Below, piece by piece: positions 60,471 through 64,000 of a stretch of DNA of 64,000 nucleotides. The notes beneath the pieces are model-generated. The model was not told where the DNA came from, searched no databases, and saw only the letters and a program-made list of their open reading frames with translations. Origin of the DNA: Bacteroidota bacterium (GTDB lineage: Bacteria > Bacteroidota > Bacteroidia > Cytophagales > Cyclobacteriaceae). Position 1 is the stretch's first letter; each line of letters begins with the position of its first letter. A program made the translations under genes and the position numbers. Location of the stretch: assembly GCA_016178785.1 (NCBI GenBank), contig JACOSO010000021.1, positions 1 through 64,000 on the forward strand. The letters run 5' to 3'.

Positions 60471-61397
60471 TCAAGCTGCCTTAGCCACGGGAGAAATACT
60501 GACATTTAGCATCTCCGCGTGGCGGATCACAGAAATATCGACCAGCGTGAGTATTTCTTTTTTGGTTAACTCCTTAAATAACTGATGCAGCGACTGCACA
60601 GGTTTACCGTTGAACGAAACAATAATGTCGCCCGCTACCACCTGCGAGCGTGAGGCAGGAGAATTTTCTTCCAAGCTCACTACAAACAATCCTTTGTCGT
60701 TGGCCAGATGATAGTGGTGCTTGACTTTAGGAATGAGGTCTACTTCTTGAAGCTGAAAACCCAAATACGCCTTGAACACTTTTCCGTTATTGATGAGCTG
60801 ACTCGCCACTTCTTTTGCCGTGTTGATATCGACCGAAAAACTCAAGCCTTGTGCTCCTTGAATAATAGCTGTGTTTACGCCAACCGCTTCGCCATCGGTG
60901 GTGATCATTGGGCCACCTGAGTTTCCCGGGTTGAGGGCAGCATCCGATTGGATGACATTGTCAACGAGCATTCCATTTTGCGAACGCAATGTACGGCCGA
61001 GAGCACTCACTACACCAGTAGTAACGGTGTGTTGATAGCCAAGTGGATTGCCAATAGCTATGACTAACTGGCCGATCTGGAGTGTTTCTGCATCCCCTAA
61101 TTTTGCAACCGAGTAACCCTCCGAATAAATTTTTAAGATGGCGAGATCGGTATCAGGATCTTTGCCAATGAGTGTGGCTTCAATTTCATTTTCATTGAGT
61201 AATGAAACCATGATTTTCTCAGCACCATTCACCACGTGGCAGTTGGTAAAGATCATTCCATCGGACGAAAAAATAAAGCCCGAGCCAGAACCCGCAGAGC
61301 GAAGCTTTCCCCCCACTTTTTTATAGACATCAATTTTTACAACTGCATTTTTTACGAGCGCAACCGCATCAACAATCATTTGAGAATAGGCATCCAT
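60471..61397 (-). CDS. S1C trypsin-like protease with PDZ domain (HtrA-like)
   Basis: 308 residues from ATG 61397 (MDAYSQMIVDAVALVKNAVV). A frame to 61466 adds a Cys-rich, unconvincing N-terminus. Catalytic triad His (TNCHVVNG), Asp (DPDTDLAILKI) and Ser (NPGNSGGPMI), then a PDZ domain (about 220-305, LFVVSLEENSPASRSQVVAGD). The usual HtrA/DegP signal peptide is missing, so it may be cytoplasmic. Known: HtrA proteases degrade or refold damaged proteins. It is divergent from the 487-residue unknown gene at 61552. Confidence 0.88.
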   Translation of the reverse strand: MDAYSQMIVDAVALVKNAVVKIDVYKKVGGKLRSAGSGSGFIFSSDGMIFTNCHVVNGAEKIMVSLLNENEIEATLIGKDPDTDLAILKIYSEGYSVAKLGDAETLQIGQLVIAIGNPLGYQHTVTTGVVSALGRTLRSQNGMLVDNVIQSDAALNPGNSGGPMITTDGEAVGVNTAIIQGAQGLSFSVDINTAKEVASQLINNGKVFKAYLGFQLQEVDLIPKVKHHYHLANDKGLFVVSLEENSPASRSQVVAGDIIVSFNGKPVQSLHQLFKELTKKEILTLVDISVIRHAEMLNVSISPVAKAA

Positions 61398-61551
61398 AGC
61401 TTTTTTGGGGATGAAGATCAAAAAACAATCCGAGGCTTTTTTACAGAAAAGTTGGCAGATTATCAATTGGAAACTTGCCTTAATGGCGGTGATGTAAGAT
61501 TATTGCGTGGGTATTTAAATTTTGTAACTTTAAGAGCATAAGTGTTTTTAC

Positions 61552-63015
61552 ATGGCCAAACTCAAGAATATCATCAAGCAGCTCTCTGAGAAAGATTATA
61601 AGCAGATTCATGATTCATTGATGGAAAGCAACGCAGAAAAATCTGCGTACGTACTTCGAGCATTACGCGAAAGACAACTTTCTGACAGTAAAATTATGGT
61701 AGAGCTTGATGTAAATGCCAATGCCTATTATACTTTACGCTCACGCCTCAACCAAAAAATTGAAGAGCATCTCTTGCAGCAAATGGAAAGCCCGCGCACA
61801 GATATTCTTCGCAAAGTGGCGAATCTGAATGAAGTGCTTTTCACGAAGAAAAGAACGATTTCCATCACTACGCTTAAAAAATTAGAGAAAGAACTTCAGG
61901 ATTACGATCTGGCCAGTGAGCTCACCGTGGTCTACAAGTCTTTGAAGAAGCTTCATATTCACTCTCCTGAATATTTCAATTACTCGCAGTTATACAACCG
62001 CCACGTGGCGTACATGCTTGCAGTCGATAAAGCCGAAGATTTGCTGGCAGACTACTTTAAAAAGTATGGCAATTATTTTTTTACGGGCGATCCGGTAGAG
62101 AAAATGGGGCTCGACTTATTGCTGAAGGAAACACAAAATGTCTCCAAGCTTTATGAGTCGCATCGCTTGTACGTTTATCAAAGTTGCATGTTGATCTTCC
62201 ACCGACTGTTTGTCGAGTCTGACGAAACAATGGCTCAGGAAGGCGAAGCCACAGAAGATATTTTTGCGCGGGTTCAGAAAATTTTTGAGACCTACAATCT
62301 TGATCCGCTTTATTACCATTTGAATTTGGTTTTTGAGTTTTTACATCTGGAGTATTACAATCATTACAAAGTCTATCGACAGGCTGAAAAGCATTATGAA
62401 GAAATCAACGATGCTACGTCTACACTCCTCGTCAATTATCCGAATTATACTTTCTCTGCTCGCTTCCTAATTTCAAAAATCGAAAGACACCTGCGTAACA
62501 ACACCGAAAAAACGTTGTTTGCTGAAAATGAAAGTTTGCTAATCGACATTGAAGCGGAGCCGCAAGACATGCCCAAGCATGCTGTTTACGTTTGCTATCT
62601 GGCGATCAGTTGCTACTATGCCGGGAAATATGATCAGGCCGCTAAAGTCATTAATGCTATGCTTAACGAAGTGAGTTTGAAAAAATTTCCGTTTGTGCAG
62701 ATGGAAGTGAAAGCATTGCTCGCTCTTCAGTATTGTATGCTCAAGGATTTCGAATTGTTCACGCAGCTTACCAATAGTATTCAGCGGCAAATCAGGATGT
62801 TTGGCAAAGATGAGTGCGAAAACGTTTTGTTGTTTCTGAAAATTTTGCGCGTGGCAACCAGCGAAGCAAAAAAGGAAAAGGCAAAAAAGATCACTGCGAT
62901 TATTCCAAAATTCAAAGAGGTAAAAGTAAATTATTTCGCGCCAACTGCGTTGATTAAAATGGATGATGAATTTGTGGAGATGCTTTCCGCGATCGAAGGG
63001 GCGGTGGATGCCTGA
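61552..63015 (+). CDS. Helical repeat (TPR-like) protein, unknown
   Basis: 487 residues, cytoplasmic, almost all helical. The first 90 residues (LSEKDYKQIHDSLMESNAEKS onward) and the middle (HAVYVCYLAISCYYAGKYDQAAKVI) look TPR-like, though no single repeat is clean. The segment RIVRxR-type motifs are absent. It shares a divergent region with the HtrA-like gene. No function can be named. Confidence 0.75.
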   Translation: MAKLKNIIKQLSEKDYKQIHDSLMESNAEKSAYVLRALRERQLSDSKIMVELDVNANAYYTLRSRLNQKIEEHLLQQMESPRTDILRKVANLNEVLFTKKRTISITTLKKLEKELQDYDLASELTVVYKSLKKLHIHSPEYFNYSQLYNRHVAYMLAVDKAEDLLADYFKKYGNYFFTGDPVEKMGLDLLLKETQNVSKLYESHRLYVYQSCMLIFHRLFVESDETMAQEGEATEDIFARVQKIFETYNLDPLYYHLNLVFEFLHLEYYNHYKVYRQAEKHYEEINDATSTLLVNYPNYTFSARFLISKIERHLRNNTEKTLFAENESLLIDIEAEPQDMPKHAVYVCYLAISCYYAGKYDQAAKVINAMLNEVSLKKFPFVQMEVKALLALQYCMLKDFELFTQLTNSIQRQIRMFGKDECENVLLFLKILRVATSEAKKEKAKKITAIIPKFKEVKVNYFAPTALIKMDDEFVEMLSAIEGAVDA

Positions 63016-63105
63016 TTGTGTATCAATTTCTTAACCGCAATGGCGCGAAGACGCTAAGAGAAAATTTAACTGAACAAGCTTTCTAAATCTTAAAAGAAAG
63101 ATCTT

Positions 63106-63513
63106 TTACACATCAATTTTCATGATGCTGTCGTGCGACAGGGGCTTGTTAAGATAAAGCTTTACATTCTCATATTTCTTGGCCCGATTAAAATCTTGCG
63201 GGTTGATTGATGAGGTGAGCATAATGATGCGGCTCTTCTTTCTGGTAACCTGCGAAAGGTTTGCAAACTCATCCAAAAACTGAAAACCGTCCATCAATGG
63301 CATATCTATGTCGAGGAAAATCACATCGGGCAAAACTTTATCTGCTACGTCCATCTTCTCCATGTTCTTCAGAAATTCGATCGCACTCTTGGCTCCTGTA
63401 TGTGTATAAATATTTTCGGTGATGGCAGATGCCTCAATCATTTTTTGGTTGATGAGGTTATCGATTTCGTTATCATCGATGAGCATGACTGCACGGTATT
63501 TTCTGGAACTCAT
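63106..63513 (-). CDS. Single-domain response regulator
   Basis: 135 residues, receiver domain only. Acidic pair D13/D14 (MLIDDNEIDN), phospho-acceptor D68 (IFLDIDMPLMDG), T/S in IIMLTSSINPQD and Lys in YLNKPLS. Known: such stand-alone receivers pass phosphate in phosphorelays or control motility. It has no kinase gene next to it. The MDG after the acceptor and the NEID start are common in Bacteroidota receivers. Confidence 0.9.
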   Translation of the reverse strand: MSSRKYRAVMLIDDNEIDNLINQKMIEASAITENIYTHTGAKSAIEFLKNMEKMDVADKVLPDVIFLDIDMPLMDGFQFLDEFANLSQVTRKKSRIIMLTSSINPQDFNRAKKYENVKLYLNKPLSHDSIMKIDV

Positions 63514-63669
63514 AGATTAAAGTTGAATTCACTAAAAGTAGGCCGAATTAGTTGGTTTTCCAAACGGAGTATTGCCAATAAACTTACATGAAGTAAGGTC
63601 CGAAATTCCAGCACCCCGCAACTAAGGAAATCCAATTATTGGGTTAACTAATTGAAGTTGAGTTCAGGT

Positions 63670-64000
63670 TTATAAGTCAAATTTGATCCCCTGGGCCAGC
63701 GGAAGACTCTCCCCAAAGTTGATCGTGTTAGTCTGCCTGCGCATGTACACTTTCCAAGAATCAGAACCCGACTCGCGGCCGCCCCCCGTTTCTTTTTCGC
63801 CACCGAAAGCTCCGCCAATTTCAGCGCCTGATGTACCGATGTTTACATTGGCAATGCCACAATCCGATCCGGCATGCGAAAGGAATTTTTCCATATCCTG
63901 CATGCGCGTTGTCATGATGGCTGAAGACAATCCTTGCTTCACCCCATTTTGAAGGTCAATAGCCTCTTCTGTGGTTTTGTACTTTATCAAATAAAGAATA
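63670..64000 (-). CDS. ALDH7-type aldehyde dehydrogenase, C-terminal part (partial)
   Basis: Only the last 110 codons are in the window; the frame continues past 64000. It reads [32 protein letters not shown], then [20 protein letters not shown], typical of the C-terminus of the ALDH7/aminoadipic-semialdehyde dehydrogenase group, where the Gly-rich loop follows the catalytic domain. The product would oxidise an aldehyde with NAD(P)+ in lysine or related amino acid catabolism. The catalytic Cys and cofactor sites lie outside the window. Confidence 0.9.
   Translation of the reverse strand, partial: ILYLIKYKTTEEAIDLQNGVKQGLSSAIMTTRMQDMEKFLSHAGSDCGIANVNIGTSGAEIGGAFGGEKETGGGRESGSDSWKVYMRRQTNTINFGESLPLAQGIKFDL

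Overview
The window looks like chromosomal DNA of a Bacteroidota bacterium, most likely of the Cytophagales type. The evidence is indirect: a TonB-dependent outer-membrane barrel with a carboxypeptidase-like N-terminal domain, long FtsX/MacB-type permeases, many Cys-anchored lipoproteins, DUF1080 proteins, GH97 and GH127 glycosidases, weak Shine-Dalgarno signals, and a TTTG / TAnnTTG-type promoter before glnS. No rRNA, CRISPR array or phage is visible. There is one tRNA gene, tRNA-Ala(GGC).

Layout. 1-1531: the 3' end of a probable RidA-family gene, cut by a decayed IS5-type element. 1532-4726: a decayed TolB-like gene, small unknown genes and dispersed repeats. 4727-7697: a lipoprotein, a membrane protein, a histidine kinase and a NarL-type regulator. 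7744-20970: scattered metabolic and stress genes (two MDR dehydrogenases, SnoaL-like proteins, an AraC regulator, an acetyltransferase, a rhodanese, DUF1080, a PQQ-like propeller protein, a nitrilase, a cyclophilin, a CPBP protease and a Crp-like regulator). 21084-39080: an accessory-looking, AT-richer stretch rich in repeats, with a second CPBP protease, DUF2200, an FtsX permease, a HEAT-repeat protein, a RibD-like reductase, a MATE pump, an outer-membrane barrel with an adjacent AraC regulator, an SDH-type serine protease, small membrane proteins and an AlbA_2/Schlafen-like ATPase. 39524-64000: a gene-dense, more housekeeping-like part with glnS, asnB, two toxin-antitoxin pairs, glcD, NlpC/P60, PQQ-dehydrogenase, GH97, GH127, cutC, glycosylasparaginase, DPP-IV, an HtrA-like protease, a receiver protein and the end of an ALDH7-type dehydrogenase.

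Functional themes. Sugar and glycoconjugate use recurs between 41.8 and 57.3 kb (GH97, two-domain PQQ/cytochrome dehydrogenase, DUF1080, GH127, glycosylasparaginase), though these genes are not one operon. Signalling modules are local: a kinase/regulator pair at 5.9-7.7 kb and an AraC regulator beside an outer-membrane barrel at 31-34.7 kb.

The most unusual content lies between and inside genes. There are several distinct dispersed repeat families: a hairpin family with compensatory stem changes near gene 3' ends; a composite repeat of about 265 bp in four copies; an 88-bp pair whose differences lie only in the loop; nested GTATCGTC hairpins; and GGCAGTAG and CGTTAATCG elements, one of which lies in frame inside asnB. 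Two genes have partial tandem copies of their own 3' ends, and the GH97 gene has lost its N-terminal domain in frame. No single new enzymatic or defence system can be claimed from sequence alone. The repeat families are the best candidates for undescribed biology.
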